Below, one piece after another: positions 35,261-44,839 of a stretch of 64,000 nucleotides of DNA. A program made the position numbers and the translations under genes. Source of the stretch: Anabaena cylindrica PCC 7122 (lineage in GTDB: Bacteria; Cyanobacteriota; Cyanobacteriia; Cyanobacteriales; Nostocaceae). The stretch lies in NCBI RefSeq assembly GCF_000317695.1, contig NC_019771.1, positions 5,384,001 through 5,448,000 on the forward strand, given 5' to 3'. Under the pieces are notes generated by a model. The model worked only from the letters and a program-made list of their open reading frames with translations. It was not told the DNA's origin and ran no database searches. The stretch's first letter is position 1, and each line of letters opens with the position of its first letter.

Positions 35261-36529
35261 ATGAATCAGGAATTTTACAATCGAGGCTTAGAAAAAGCTC
35301 AACAAAAAGATTATGCTGGTGCGATAGAGGATTTTAATCTTGTTATACAAGATGATCCTTACTTTAGTTCAGTTTATGTAAAAAGAGGTTTGGCATATTA
35401 TGACTCAGGTATAATTCTTCAAGCTGTCTCTGATTATACTGAAGCTATCAAGCTAGATCCTAAAAATGTAGAAGCTTATTATTGTCGTGCTTTAGCAAGG
35501 TTAACACTAAAAAATCTACCGGGTTCTTTAGAAGATGTAGAGAAAGCGATTCAGCTTAATCTTAATTATGCGGCTGCTTATGACTTACGGGGAATAGTGC
35601 AGCGCAAACAGGGAAATATTCAAAATGCGATCGCTAATTTTAAAAAAGCCGCAGAATTATATTTAGAACAAAAAGACGCAAAGAATTGTCGTCTCTGTTT
35701 AGAAAAAATCAAACAGCTACAACCAAAACCACAACCTGTAACAAATCCAGCTAATTCAAAACCTGCACCAATTATATCCACTAAGGATTATTTTACGCAA
35801 TTGTTAGAAAAAGCAGAACATGGAGATACACGAGAAGCAATTGCTGATTTAAACTGGATATTAAAAGCTGATTCTCAAGATGCCCAAGCTTATTGCTGTC
35901 GTGGAGTTGTATATTGTAAAATTGGTAATTATCGAGAAGCAATTGCTGACTTTAATCAAGCATTACAACTAAATTTTCAAAATGCTGTTGTTTATCGAAA
36001 TCGTGGTAAAGCCCGTTCTCAATTAGGAGATCATCAAGGGGCATTAGCTGATATGAATCAAGCCCTGAAATTGCAACCTGAAGATGGTTTAGGATATGTT
36101 GCTAGAGGGAATATCTATCGATCAATGGGTAACTATTTAGGGGCAATTCAAGATTATGCCCAAGCTTTAAAAATTAATCCTAATGACGCGTTATCTTACT
36201 ACAATCGTGGTCTTGCTTACACTTTTTTAGAAGAAATGCAAAATGCTGTAGCAGATTATCAAAAAGCAGCTAGTATCTATTGTGAACAAGAAGATTGGGA
36301 GAATTATCAACAAGTATTAAATAGCCTACAAAAAATCAAGTCGTTTATCCCAGAAACAAATAAAGCCACCTATAATCTATTACGTCAAAGACTGTTACGC
36401 ATGGTTGGTGGATATTGGGAAATGGCACAAAGATTAATTCAACAAAAAAAAGACGTTTATCCAGGAATGTCAGAGGAATGGTATTTGCAAAAGGTGATTG
36501 ATGATTGGGAACGCGATAAATTTCAGTAG
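35261..36529 (+). CDS. TPR repeat protein
   Basis: 422 residues without signal peptide. Two blocks of tetratricopeptide repeats: about 2-150 and 175-335, with typical A..Y..RG.A....G....A..D...A motifs (for example AIADFNQALQLN, AYCCRGVVYCKIG). A Pro/Asn linker lies at 155-170. The C-terminal 60 residues have a separate motif GMSEEWYLQKVIDDWERDKFQ. A protein-protein scaffold; partner unknown. Single gene ahead of a TACAGCAG element. Confidence 0.85.
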   Translation: MNQEFYNRGLEKAQQKDYAGAIEDFNLVIQDDPYFSSVYVKRGLAYYDSGIILQAVSDYTEAIKLDPKNVEAYYCRALARLTLKNLPGSLEDVEKAIQLNLNYAAAYDLRGIVQRKQGNIQNAIANFKKAAELYLEQKDAKNCRLCLEKIKQLQPKPQPVTNPANSKPAPIISTKDYFTQLLEKAEHGDTREAIADLNWILKADSQDAQAYCCRGVVYCKIGNYREAIADFNQALQLNFQNAVVYRNRGKARSQLGDHQGALADMNQALKLQPEDGLGYVARGNIYRSMGNYLGAIQDYAQALKINPNDALSYYNRGLAYTFLEEMQNAVADYQKAASIYCEQEDWENYQQVLNSLQKIKSFIPETNKATYNLLRQRLLRMVGGYWEMAQRLIQQKKDVYPGMSEEWYLQKVIDDWERDKFQ

Positions 36530-36638
36530 TTACAGCACTTTCTGCTGTTATGAGGTACATATCTAGCGGGCAAGATGCCCGCACCACAAGAGTTTCATTG
36601 TTTAAGTTTGTACCTCATTGGTCTGCAATCTGCTGTAT
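36530..36638. repeat. TACAGCAG-ended element, copy 2
   Basis: Starts TTACAGCA and ends ATCTGCTGTA, overlapping the TPR stop codon by its first bases. Inner inverted repeat GAGGTACA/TGTACCTC encloses TAGCGGGCAAGATGCCCGCACCACAAGAG, so it is a nested palindrome. Confidence 0.75.
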
Positions 36639-36672
36639 GAGTGCGGAATGTTAAGTAATTTTTAATTACAAA

Positions 36673-38745
36673 TTACTGAGAAAAACGCCAAATCTTAATT
36701 TTATTATCCTCTCCACCACTGACTAAGGTTTTACCATCAGCACTAAAAACCAAAGATGTGACTGTATTAATATGTCCTGTCAATGCGGTTAATTCCTTGC
36801 CTGTGGCGACATCCCATAGTTTAATATTATGATGAGTGGGTTGATTCAATGTATCGCACTCCAGACAGTCCCGGTTGCCACTAGCGAGAATTTTACCATC
36901 TGGGCTAAAAGCCACAGTAGTCACATTGTGATCTGATCCTGTGAGAGTATGAATTACCTTACCTGTACCAATATCCCATAATTTTATTTTGCGATCGCGG
37001 CTAGCACTAGCAAGAATTTTACTATCTGGGCTAAAAGCTAGAGATGTCACCGTTTGTGAATTTGGTGTTAATTGATGAATTGACTTTTCTTGAGTGATAT
37101 TCCATAGCTTAATCGTCTTATCAAAACTACCACTTGCTAGGGTGACACCATTGGGACTGATAGCCACAGATCTCACCCAGTAGGAATGACCTTTAAGAGT
37201 CCGAATTAACTTTCCTGTATCTAAATTCCAAACTTTAATTGTTTTGTCATCACTAGCACTTACCAGAGTTTTTCCATCTTTGCTAATAGCTAAAGCCTGG
37301 ACTGAATCAGTATGACTTTTTAGGGTATAACTTAACTTTTTTGTAATTAAGTTCCAAATTTTAATTGTTTGGTCATCACTACCACTAACCAGATTTTTGC
37401 CATCTGGACTAATAGTTACTACATTTACATTTCGGATATGTCCTGATAGAGATGTAACTTCTTTACCTGTAGCCACGTTCCATAATTTAATGATCCCATT
37501 ACCACCACTAGCAATAGTCTGAGAATCTGGACTAATAGCAACAGATAAAATTAAGTTGTTTGGTTCGGAAATAGTTTTTACTAAAGAAAATTTTTCTGAA
37601 GATTCCTGCGGGGATTGATAGAGAATCGCATCATTAGTAGCATTACTATTTGCCGATGAAATAAATTTAGCCAAAATAGCAGTTTGTATCTGGTGAAAAT
37701 GTCTATAACCAAATTCTCCTAAACCCAAAAATAAAATTGTCGCAACTACTAAAAGTGAGTTTCTCAGAAAAATATATTTTCGTGGATAAACACGTGTCTT
37801 TTTAGTGGGTACAGCTAAAAATGAATTACTAGCTGGTGCTAATAAATGTGTATATTGTTTACTCAAATCTTTGATGACATCATCAGCAGATTGATAACGA
37901 TTTTGAATATCTATTTGTAACAGCTTATCAATAATTTGTGCTAATTCATGACTCAGCGGACATCGCAAATAATCTTGCCAATTTTTTACCCAACTATACC
38001 CATGTTCCATCCACAATTGAAAAGGAGAAATTCCTGTAATCAAATGAAAGCAGGTAGCCCCCAAACTAAATAAATCACTAGCAGCGTAGGCTTTACCATC
38101 TCTGATTTGTTCAATTGAAGAATAACCATGTGAACCAATGGAAGTACCATTTTTTTTCTGAACTCTGGCTGTTAATTGTTTAGAAGAACCAAAATCAATT
38201 AAAGTTAATCTGCCATCACTTTTACGCCGAATAATATTTTCTGGCTTGATATCTCGATGAATAACTCCTCGGCTATGAATAAATTTGAGAATAGGCAATA
38301 AATCTAGTAAAATAGATTGAATATCCCAATCTCTATAGGTTTTACGTAACTGTAACTCCTTTAATAAATTATTTCCATCAATAAACTGTTGTACTAAATA
38401 CAAACAGTTATCTTGCTCAAAGTAAGCTAAGAGAGTAGGAATTTGTGGATGTTCTCCTAGTTCTCGGAGTCGCTTTGCTTCTTCGCTAAACAACTCCATT
38501 GCTTTTTTTTGTGACCAAGTTCCTTGAAATTTTGGCGCTAATTGTTTAACTACACAACAGTCATTTAATTTATCGGTATCTTCGGAAAGATAAGTTCTGC
38601 CAAATCCCCCTTCATCTGAAAGCACTCGGATGACACGAAAACGATTTCTTAATAGTGGTAATAACGGGGTATTACAACTTTGACAAAACTGTTTACTATC
38701 TGGGTTTTGGGGTTTTTGACAATCTGGATTTAAACAGCAGATCAT
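36673..38745 (-). CDS. Serine/threonine protein kinase with N-terminal zinc ribbon and WD40 propeller
   Basis: 690 residues. N-terminal Cys3/Cys4/Cys9 and Cys21-x-x-Cys24 form a small zinc ribbon common in filamentous cyanobacterial kinases. Kinase core: glycine loop SDEGGFGRTY (43-52), Lys67, HRDIKPEN (163-170), and DFG at 184-186; all catalytic residues present, so active. A membrane segment at about 327-347 separates the cytosolic kinase from an external seven-bladed WD40 domain (about 395-690) with repeated GHxxxVxxLAxSPDGKxLASGSxD and IKLWxxxTG motifs. It could sense a ligand or partner outside and signal inside. Start ATG 38745; an upstream TTG is less likely. Confidence 0.9.
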   Translation of the reverse strand: MICCLNPDCQKPQNPDSKQFCQSCNTPLLPLLRNRFRVIRVLSDEGGFGRTYLSEDTDKLNDCCVVKQLAPKFQGTWSQKKAMELFSEEAKRLRELGEHPQIPTLLAYFEQDNCLYLVQQFIDGNNLLKELQLRKTYRDWDIQSILLDLLPILKFIHSRGVIHRDIKPENIIRRKSDGRLTLIDFGSSKQLTARVQKKNGTSIGSHGYSSIEQIRDGKAYAASDLFSLGATCFHLITGISPFQLWMEHGYSWVKNWQDYLRCPLSHELAQIIDKLLQIDIQNRYQSADDVIKDLSKQYTHLLAPASNSFLAVPTKKTRVYPRKYIFLRNSLLVVATILFLGLGEFGYRHFHQIQTAILAKFISSANSNATNDAILYQSPQESSEKFSLVKTISEPNNLILSVAISPDSQTIASGGNGIIKLWNVATGKEVTSLSGHIRNVNVVTISPDGKNLVSGSDDQTIKIWNLITKKLSYTLKSHTDSVQALAISKDGKTLVSASDDKTIKVWNLDTGKLIRTLKGHSYWVRSVAISPNGVTLASGSFDKTIKLWNITQEKSIHQLTPNSQTVTSLAFSPDSKILASASRDRKIKLWDIGTGKVIHTLTGSDHNVTTVAFSPDGKILASGNRDCLECDTLNQPTHHNIKLWDVATGKELTALTGHINTVTSLVFSADGKTLVSGGEDNKIKIWRFSQ

Positions 38746-39397
38746 GAGCAAAGAAAAGTGACTGCATGATAAATAATGCTAAGTTTATTCCGCATTTTCC
38801 CTGTATTTGATAGACTCTTGCATACTTGGAAGGTAGATAAACCTGGTGGGGATTGGGGAATTACTTATTATATTCAACTTACGTAAATCGAACTATGTTT
38901 TTCTTAGTATCGAAAAACAACAAGAGCCATAAAATTAATTGTTTCATGATCATACAATAACCATAATTGAAAAACTGGTCAAATTGCCAAGACAATATTT
39001 GATGTATATGTTAACGATTTATCAGTGAACAATATTCATTAAAATTTTGATTTTTAAATGTAATTATCAAGAAAATTTTGTGATAAAAACTACTATTTTT
39101 ATGTAATCAAACGATTATCGTTTCAATATTATTAAGGGCAGGTAACATCCACTCTGACAGGCTTGGCAATCAAAAACTGTAGTACATACAACGGATTTCG
39201 TACATATCTAGCGGGCAAGATGCCCGCACCACAAGAGTCTCATTGTTCAAGTTTGTATCTCATTTAAATGAAATCCGCTGTAACTGATCTGAAAACTGCT
39301 ATAAATCTTGCTTTAACTGAATGAGGTATAAATTTCCATGGCAGAATTAATTACGTAACTTTCTGTTGCGTAGCGGTATTACAAATTATGAATTATT
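38746..39397. other. Spacer upstream of the WD40 kinase, with a TACAGCAG-type element
   Basis: 652 AT-rich bases. 39190-39283 is a member of the TACAGCAG family: outer ends AACGGATTTC and GAAATCCGCTGTAA, inner TACATATCTAGCGGGCAAGATGCCCGCACC. The kinase promoter should be near 38750-38900. No gene recognised. Confidence 0.55.
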
Positions 39398-39904
39398 TTA
39401 ATATGTCTGAAATGCTTTAAACCACTTATTTAAAACTGTATTCAGAGTTTGTTTAATTTGATGCTTACGATTCCACTTTTGAAAAGCGATTTCATATTCT
39501 TCACCTTTACTTTGAAAGGTATTCCAGATATCAAGAAAGATCCCTAGTCCGCAGAATAATAAGATGTATAATGACCAAGAAAGACTAGCACCACCAACGA
39601 AGTCAATTAGTATTAGAAATCCGTTGATAATGGTATAATTACCCAAACGTTTTTGAAATTTACTGCGGCGGTAAAGGTCGAAGGCTTGACGTTGTTGTAC
39701 TTGACTTTGTTGAGCTATCCAATCAATTTGTGCTTGTTTTACATCATTTGGTGATATTTGTAACTCAGCAGCAATTTCTATAATTTGTTGATAGGAAAAT
39801 TCTTGATCACGATCATTGGTTTGACGAGCGATCGCTAGTTGTAGAATTTGTTGCACCTCTTCTTGGCTATAAGAACGCAGACTGTTAGATTCAAAGTTCG
39901 TCAT
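39398..39904 (-). CDS. 2TM-domain membrane protein
   Basis: 168 residues. N-terminal half is a soluble helical region (SQEEVQQILQLAIAR, then ISPNDVKQAQIDWI) and looks like a SHOCT-like or helix-turn domain. The C-terminal half has YRRSKFQKRLGNYTIINGFLILIDFVGG, then LSWSLYILLFCGLGIFLDIWNTF: two membrane helices of the '2TM domain' family, followed by a basic tail. Role unknown. Single gene. Confidence 0.8.
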   Translation of the reverse strand: MTNFESNSLRSYSQEEVQQILQLAIARQTNDRDQEFSYQQIIEIAAELQISPNDVKQAQIDWIAQQSQVQQRQAFDLYRRSKFQKRLGNYTIINGFLILIDFVGGASLSWSLYILLFCGLGIFLDIWNTFQSKGEEYEIAFQKWNRKHQIKQTLNTVLNKWFKAFQTY

Positions 39905-40165
39905 AATGCTTTCTCTGATAATAATTTTTAATAGACGGCTATGCTGCTATTAGCAATCTTTGCACTACCCCTACACTAGCAAATCTAAATGAGAGTGACG
40001 ATAGAGATTTATAGTAATGTGTCATTGTTAATTGATAATTGGTAATAATCTTCCCCCTTTCCCATTCTCATTATTCAAAGCTGAAGACTCTGAAAAAATA
40101 TCCTACTGACTGGAATTTAGCAGCGCATAATATCGAAAGAAGTTGCAGCAAGAGGGAAAAACCCA

Positions 40166-40873
40166 ATGGTGGAAGATAATGGTTCAGTTCGCACACTCTC
40201 AGTAGATATTGGGGGTAGTGGTGTCAAAGTTATGGTTTTGGATATCACCGGGAAACCTTTAACAGAAAGAGGAAGGTTAGAAACACCCCAACCTGCGACA
40301 CCAGAAGTCGTGATTAATGCCATTGCTGTGTTAGCTGCATCTCAAGGTGAATATCATCGGGTTTCAGTAGGTTTTCCCGGTGTGGTTCGCAGTGGAGTCA
40401 CAGAAACAGCGGTGAATTTGAATGCGGATTGGATTGGATTTGATTTAGCAACAACATTATCTAAACAGCTAAATAAACCTGTGAAAGTAATTAATGATGC
40501 AGATATGCAGGGGCTAGGGGCAATTGCAGGTAGAGGTGTGGAATTAGTCATCACACTAGGTACTGGTTTTGGTTCGGCTTTGTTTGTAGATGGAAAGCTG
40601 GTTCCGAATATGGAAATGGGACATCATCCGTTTTGTAAAGGGGACACCTATGAAGAACAGCTAGGACGCGCTGCTTTAGAAAAGATTGGGGATAAGAAAT
40701 GGAATAAGCGATTACAGAGAGCGATCGCATCTTTACAACGCCTCTTTAACTATGATTGTCTTTATATCGGTGGTGGTGAAGCTGTGCGCGTCAACATGAA
40801 TTTACCCCTAAATGTGAAACTAATTCCTAATATCACCGGGTTATTAGGTGGTATTGCTTTATGGAGAGAATGA
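40166..40873 (+). CDS. ROK-family polyphosphate-type glucokinase
   Basis: 235 residues, cytosolic. DIGGSGVK at 14-21 is the phosphate-1 loop of ROK kinases, VINDADMQG the catalytic Asp segment, and LGTGFGSALF the phosphate-2 loop; EMGHHPF matches the ROK Glu-His site. The length and NADWIGFDL match the polyphosphate glucokinase (PpgK) branch, which phosphorylates glucose with polyphosphate or ATP. The ROK zinc-finger CxCGxxGC of regulators is absent. Polyphosphate use is family inference. GAGGGAAA precedes the ATG. Single gene. Confidence 0.85.
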   Translation: MVEDNGSVRTLSVDIGGSGVKVMVLDITGKPLTERGRLETPQPATPEVVINAIAVLAASQGEYHRVSVGFPGVVRSGVTETAVNLNADWIGFDLATTLSKQLNKPVKVINDADMQGLGAIAGRGVELVITLGTGFGSALFVDGKLVPNMEMGHHPFCKGDTYEEQLGRAALEKIGDKKWNKRLQRAIASLQRLFNYDCLYIGGGEAVRVNMNLPLNVKLIPNITGLLGGIALWRE

Positions 40874-40922
40874 ACTTTCCAACCGATACAAAAATCCTGC
40901 TTGATCTACGCTAAACGGCACA

Positions 40923-41014
40923 TACAGCAGGATTCAGGAGTCAAGAGTAAAACTGGCTTCATGTATAGGTTCCAATTTAGATTTTGTACCTCCTAACTAC
41001 GCAAACTGCTGTAA
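40923..41014. repeat. TACAGCAG-ended element, copy 4
   Basis: TACAGCAGGATTCAGGAGTC at the left, TTGTACCTCC and CTGCTGTA at the right. No hairpin core of the GGGCAAGATGCCC type here. Confidence 0.7.
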
Positions 41015-41115
41015 CTCTGTGTCGTATTTTGAGATTTTGGATTTGAACAATCTAAAAATGTTTGACTTTGACTATGCAGCAAGTAGGGGCGTAGTGTAAT
41101 ACGCCCTGACTATTT

Positions 41116-41242
41116 AGAGAACTCCACAAAAAAGATGATCCAATCTTGTGGGATGGGCATCTTGCCCGTCCTTATATTATTAGCGGGCTTTTCGGCCCGC
41201 ACCACAAGAAATTTTGGGATATTTTTTTAATTGGAGAACTCT
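41116..41242 (-). repeat. Dispersed foldable element, copy B (127 bp)
   Basis: Inverted copy of 4459-4582. Its AACTCT end touches the tyrA stop codon (41242-41244). Near-perfect identity over the full length suggests recent movement or gene conversion. The rest of the spacer from 40874 holds only the TACAGCAG copy. Confidence 0.85.
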
Positions 41243-42081
41243 TATTCCAAAAATTTAGGACGATTTTGTTGATTTAACTTGAGTTTGTCTTCTAAAAGAA
41301 GCCACTTTTCTTGTGAAACTAAGTCAATAAATTCATCTAGGTTTTGACGATATTGATGTAGTGAATTAATCAATGCTTGACGATTATATTGTGCCATCAT
41401 TACTCCTAATTCTGGATTACCAGCACCAACACGGCTGGTATCACAAAATCCTGAACTAGCTAGGTTTTGAGCTAATTGAAAAATTTCTGGATCTGTTTCA
41501 CTCAAACAAGCAGCCATCAAAGAGGCACTAACGATGACAGGTAAATGGGAGATCCAACTCACAGCCCGGTCATGTTTTTCTGGCTGACAATGGTAGATAA
41601 TAGAACCTAGCGATCGCACAATTTCCTCTAAAACTGAAATTGCATCAGTTGGCGTTGTAGCTACTGGTGTCAGTACATAAGGACGATTCACAAACAAATT
41701 TCGTTGTGCTGCTTCTATACCTGCATCTGTATTTCCCGCCATTGGATGACCACCAATAAAATTATTCCAAAGCGGGGAAATTCCTGCTACTATAGGTGTT
41801 TTTACTGAACCTACATCAGTCACAATAGTAGTTGCAGGTAAATAAGCAATTAACTGTTCAACTTGGGGAATAATAAGTCCTATCGGAGTGCAAATAAATA
41901 CAATATCAGCAGCAGCCAACAGGCTCAATTCCACTGAAGCTTGATCGACAATGCCGAGATCAATAGCTTTTTTACAGGTTGATTCACGACGACTAACTCC
42001 TAGAACATGATTTCCTTGGGAACGTAAATCAAATCCTAATGAGCCACCTATCAGTCCCAGTCCCAAAATACCAATTTTCAT
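41242..42081 (-). CDS. tyrA: Prephenate/arogenate dehydrogenase
   Basis: 279 residues from ATG 42081 (a TTG 15 nt upstream is an alternative). NAD(P)-dependent oxidative decarboxylation to tyrosine; characterised cyanobacterial enzymes prefer arogenate with NADP. Motifs: GLGLIGGSL (7-15), FICTPIGLIIPQ, TDVGSVK, GGHPMAGN and HDRAVSWISHLP, the TyrA catalytic His region. No ACT or chorismate mutase domain is fused. Single gene, divergent from the pentapeptide gene. Confidence 0.93.
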   Translation of the reverse strand: MKIGILGLGLIGGSLGFDLRSQGNHVLGVSRRESTCKKAIDLGIVDQASVELSLLAAADIVFICTPIGLIIPQVEQLIAYLPATTIVTDVGSVKTPIVAGISPLWNNFIGGHPMAGNTDAGIEAAQRNLFVNRPYVLTPVATTPTDAISVLEEIVRSLGSIIYHCQPEKHDRAVSWISHLPVIVSASLMAACLSETDPEIFQLAQNLASSGFCDTSRVGAGNPELGVMMAQYNRQALINSLHQYRQNLDEFIDLVSQEKWLLLEDKLKLNQQNRPKFLE

Positions 42082-42162
42082 TTTTACCGCTGACAACTAA
42101 AATTTGACTTATTCTCTGCATACTTTACCAACTATTAAGGTTGGCATCTGAGAGGTAGATTC

Positions 42163-43722
42163 ATGACCATAGAGGAATTACTAGCAAAATATGCGACGGG
42201 AGTTTTAGATTTTAGTGGCGCTGACCTACCAGAAGTTAACTTGAGTGGTGCTAAACTAACCGGCATTAATCTCAGCAAAGCTAATTTGAGCGTAGCTAAC
42301 CTTAGTGGTGCAACTCTCAATGACGCTAACTTCAGCGAAACTAAGTTCAATGTAGCCAGACTGAGTAGCGCCAATCTTTCTGGTGCTATTCTCAACAACT
42401 CTAGCCTCAACGTTGCCAATTTGATTCGAGCAGATCTCAGTCGCACTCAACTACGTCATGCTTCCTTTGTGCGGGCTGAGTTAATCCGCACTAATTTCAG
42501 TCGTGCTGATATGTATGAGGCCAATCTCAATCATGCTGACTTACGAGAAGCTACACTCCGACAAGTGAATCTCCGTAACGCCAATTTGAGCGAAGCCAAC
42601 TTAAGAGGCGCTTGTTTTCAAGAAGCTAATTTAGAAATGGCTAACTTAAACGCCTCTGATTTGACTTCCTGTGACTTGAGTGGAGCAAATTTACGAGACA
42701 GTGAACTCAGACAAGCCAATTTTTGTATGGCTAACCTGAGTGGAGCAGATCTAAGTGGGGTAAATCTCCGTTGGGCGGATTTAAGAGGAGCAAACCTGAG
42801 TTGGGCGGATTTAAGCGGAGCAAAACTGAGTGGAGCTAACTTAACCGGGGCGGACTTGAGTAATGCTAATTTAACGAATGCAAGTTTAGTACACGCTAAT
42901 TTAACTCAGGCAAAATTAATTAAAGTTGAATGGATGGGCGCTGACTTAACAGGCTGTACCTTAACTGGTTCTAAACTTTATGCTACCCCTCGTTTTGGTT
43001 TGAAGACTGAAGGGATCAAATGCGAATGGGTTGATTTGTCTGCTACAGGCGATCGCACAATCATTCAAAATTTTAATGGTGATGAATCACGAGACTTTTT
43101 TAATGCCACTCCGCCCACTATTCGTATTATTGTTGATCTACCATTAGAGCATGAGGCAAATTTTGTCCTCGCTGGTGCTTATTACCAAATTGCTCAAGAG
43201 TATGATGCCATGATACAACCGGCTAGTGTAGAAAACGGCAGCCGCAGAACAGTTTTTACTTTTCGAGTTGATAAAGACGAAAATTTATTATCAACTGCTT
43301 TTATGGCAATTCTACCTTTTAAGGATGCCAGCGCCACTCAAAAAAGTATCTATATGTTGGTAGATATGATGCGTCAAGAAGCGATGAATAACCAGAGTTT
43401 TAAATCACCCGCACTTGTTAAAAAACTCATCTTCCTACTAGAGGAAGCTATGCATAAATCTAAAAACATTAAACAGACGAAAAAAAACTTAGAAGTGGCC
43501 GCGAGATTAAAATTCTTTAAAGCGCCAACCCAGACAATTTTAACAAATTCTAATGCTCGATGTTTGACTATTTATGATCATCCCAACTTTGGTAAACGAT
43601 TTGTGAATCGGACTATTAGTAATTTCAATGATGAAATATTAGATGAATCAGAATATATTATGCCTTCGTTAAAAATGGCAATAGATTTTATCCAAGGTTT
43701 TTACGTCATTAACCAGCAGTAA
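42163..43722 (+). CDS. Pentapeptide repeat protein with unknown C-terminal domain
   Basis: 519 residues. From about 15 to 280 there are roughly 50 A(N/D)LSxA pentapeptides, forming a long right-handed beta helix. Around 300 it changes to a mixed alpha/beta domain (DESRDFFNATPP, TIRIIVDLPLEHEANFVLAG, FTFRVDKDENLLSTAFMAIL) of about 220 residues that I do not recognise. No signal peptide or membrane segment. Repeat proteins of this class include DNA mimics and scaffolds; function unknown. The start ATG 42163 precedes the IEELLAKYATG helix typical of cyanobacterial members. Confidence 0.85.
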   Translation: MTIEELLAKYATGVLDFSGADLPEVNLSGAKLTGINLSKANLSVANLSGATLNDANFSETKFNVARLSSANLSGAILNNSSLNVANLIRADLSRTQLRHASFVRAELIRTNFSRADMYEANLNHADLREATLRQVNLRNANLSEANLRGACFQEANLEMANLNASDLTSCDLSGANLRDSELRQANFCMANLSGADLSGVNLRWADLRGANLSWADLSGAKLSGANLTGADLSNANLTNASLVHANLTQAKLIKVEWMGADLTGCTLTGSKLYATPRFGLKTEGIKCEWVDLSATGDRTIIQNFNGDESRDFFNATPPTIRIIVDLPLEHEANFVLAGAYYQIAQEYDAMIQPASVENGSRRTVFTFRVDKDENLLSTAFMAILPFKDASATQKSIYMLVDMMRQEAMNNQSFKSPALVKKLIFLLEEAMHKSKNIKQTKKNLEVAARLKFFKAPTQTILTNSNARCLTIYDHPNFGKRFVNRTISNFNDEILDESEYIMPSLKMAIDFIQGFYVINQQ

Positions 43723-43739
43723 TTGGTGATAACACAGCA

Positions 43740-44135
43740 GGAGTCAGGAGTCAGAATTCAGGAGTCAGAAGGAGAAGAGTGTTATTCAGCACACTCTAAA
43801 TAGGGTTTGCTGATATCGTAAGCCATATAAACCAAAAGCCTAGATATATCAACAGTTTCAGGCTGAAAAAGTTGGAGAAGGTGCAAGTCATAAGCGATGA
43901 AATCATCAAAAATCGTTCATTTACCCAAATTCGATACTATTTCTGATCTCAGGGCTGTTTCATTCTAAGATTTGACATTTTATGTATTTACAAGAATACG
44001 TCGTTTGAGGCTTTAGAGGGTTGATCTGACGACGGCTAAGAACACCTAAATTCGGTGCTGAAATATAGAATGAAATAACCCTGATTCTGATCTCCTTCTA
44101 ATTCTTCCTCCTGACTCCTGACTCCTGACTCCTAG
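43740..44135. repeat. AGGAGTC heptamers in inverted orientation on both sides of a MITE
   Basis: AGGAGTC units at 43740-43772 and their complement GACTCCT at 44105-44135 bracket the MITE at 43949-44084. With the flanking pieces the spacer is 467 bases and no gene is recognised. Confidence 0.7.
43949..44084. mobile_element. MITE with 19-bp terminal inverted repeats and target duplication
   Basis: Left end TCAGGGCTGTTTCATTCTA and right end (complement) TCAGGGTTATTTCATTCTA match at 17 of 19. TTCTGATC (up to TTCTGATCTC) flanks both sides as a direct repeat, an 8-10 bp target duplication. 136 bp, no coding capacity; a non-autonomous element moved by a transposase elsewhere. The autonomous partner is not in the window. 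Confidence 0.8.
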
Positions 44136-44189
44136 CCCTAACGAAAAGACTTTTTCAGCATACTCTAAATAAATTACTGGAAAAAGAAA

Positions 44190-44783
44190 ATGCGCGATCG
44201 CTTGAATCGAATGATGGGGAAAACTCGCTATGTCGTCTGTCGCCTATTCCTGCACTTAAGCGGGGGTGAAGTAGCACCAGTTCTGGGTGTACTCAATCGT
44301 GCTGCACGGCAAGCAATGGACGCTGAAGGCGATTTAGAAGTTTTGGGAGAAGAATTGGTCGCCATTTGTCAAAACCTTCTCCAATATGATGACTACTGGA
44401 CATCAGCCGCTAATGAAGGTGATGTTTTTTGGAGTGAAGGAGAAGCCGGAGATTATGTCAATGAATTATTTACCGACTCAGCCCAAAGATATCTCAGTGA
44501 ACCAGATTTTAGTTCGGCTTCTGGTTTCGATGAACCTTTATCTATCCCTGTCACCCGCAATGTAGTTGTCATGCTAACAGTGGCCTATGAGGGAGAAGTA
44601 CCGCAATTAGAAACAGACCTTTCTAACATCCAGGCATTAAAAGAAGGTTTCAAAGCTCTCATCAATCTGCACTACAAACATAACCTCCAAGCTATCCAAG
44701 TGCATTTTTCACCCGCACAGTTAGGAGATGAACTGACTAACGATCAGTTATTGCAGTATTTTCCTGAATTGATTCCCTTATAA
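44190..44783 (+). CDS. DUF1517 family protein
   Basis: 197 residues, soluble. MRDRLNRMMGKTRYVVCRLFLHLSGGEVAPVLGVLNRAARQAMD (given in part) and VMLTVAYEGEVPQLETDLSN, LINLHYKHNLQAIQVHFSP match the DUF1517 family, found in cyanobacteria and plastids. Function unknown. 56 nt before a lipoprotein gene on the same strand; the two may be an operon, as DUF1517 genes often lie with such Gly/Ser-rich proteins. Confidence 0.8.
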   Translation: MRDRLNRMMGKTRYVVCRLFLHLSGGEVAPVLGVLNRAARQAMDAEGDLEVLGEELVAICQNLLQYDDYWTSAANEGDVFWSEGEAGDYVNELFTDSAQRYLSEPDFSSASGFDEPLSIPVTRNVVVMLTVAYEGEVPQLETDLSNIQALKEGFKALINLHYKHNLQAIQVHFSPAQLGDELTNDQLLQYFPELIPL

Positions 44784-44839
44784 CTTTTTGGTTAGTCTAT
44801 ATTTACCACCTGCATTCATCACTTTAGGAAAATCATGTA

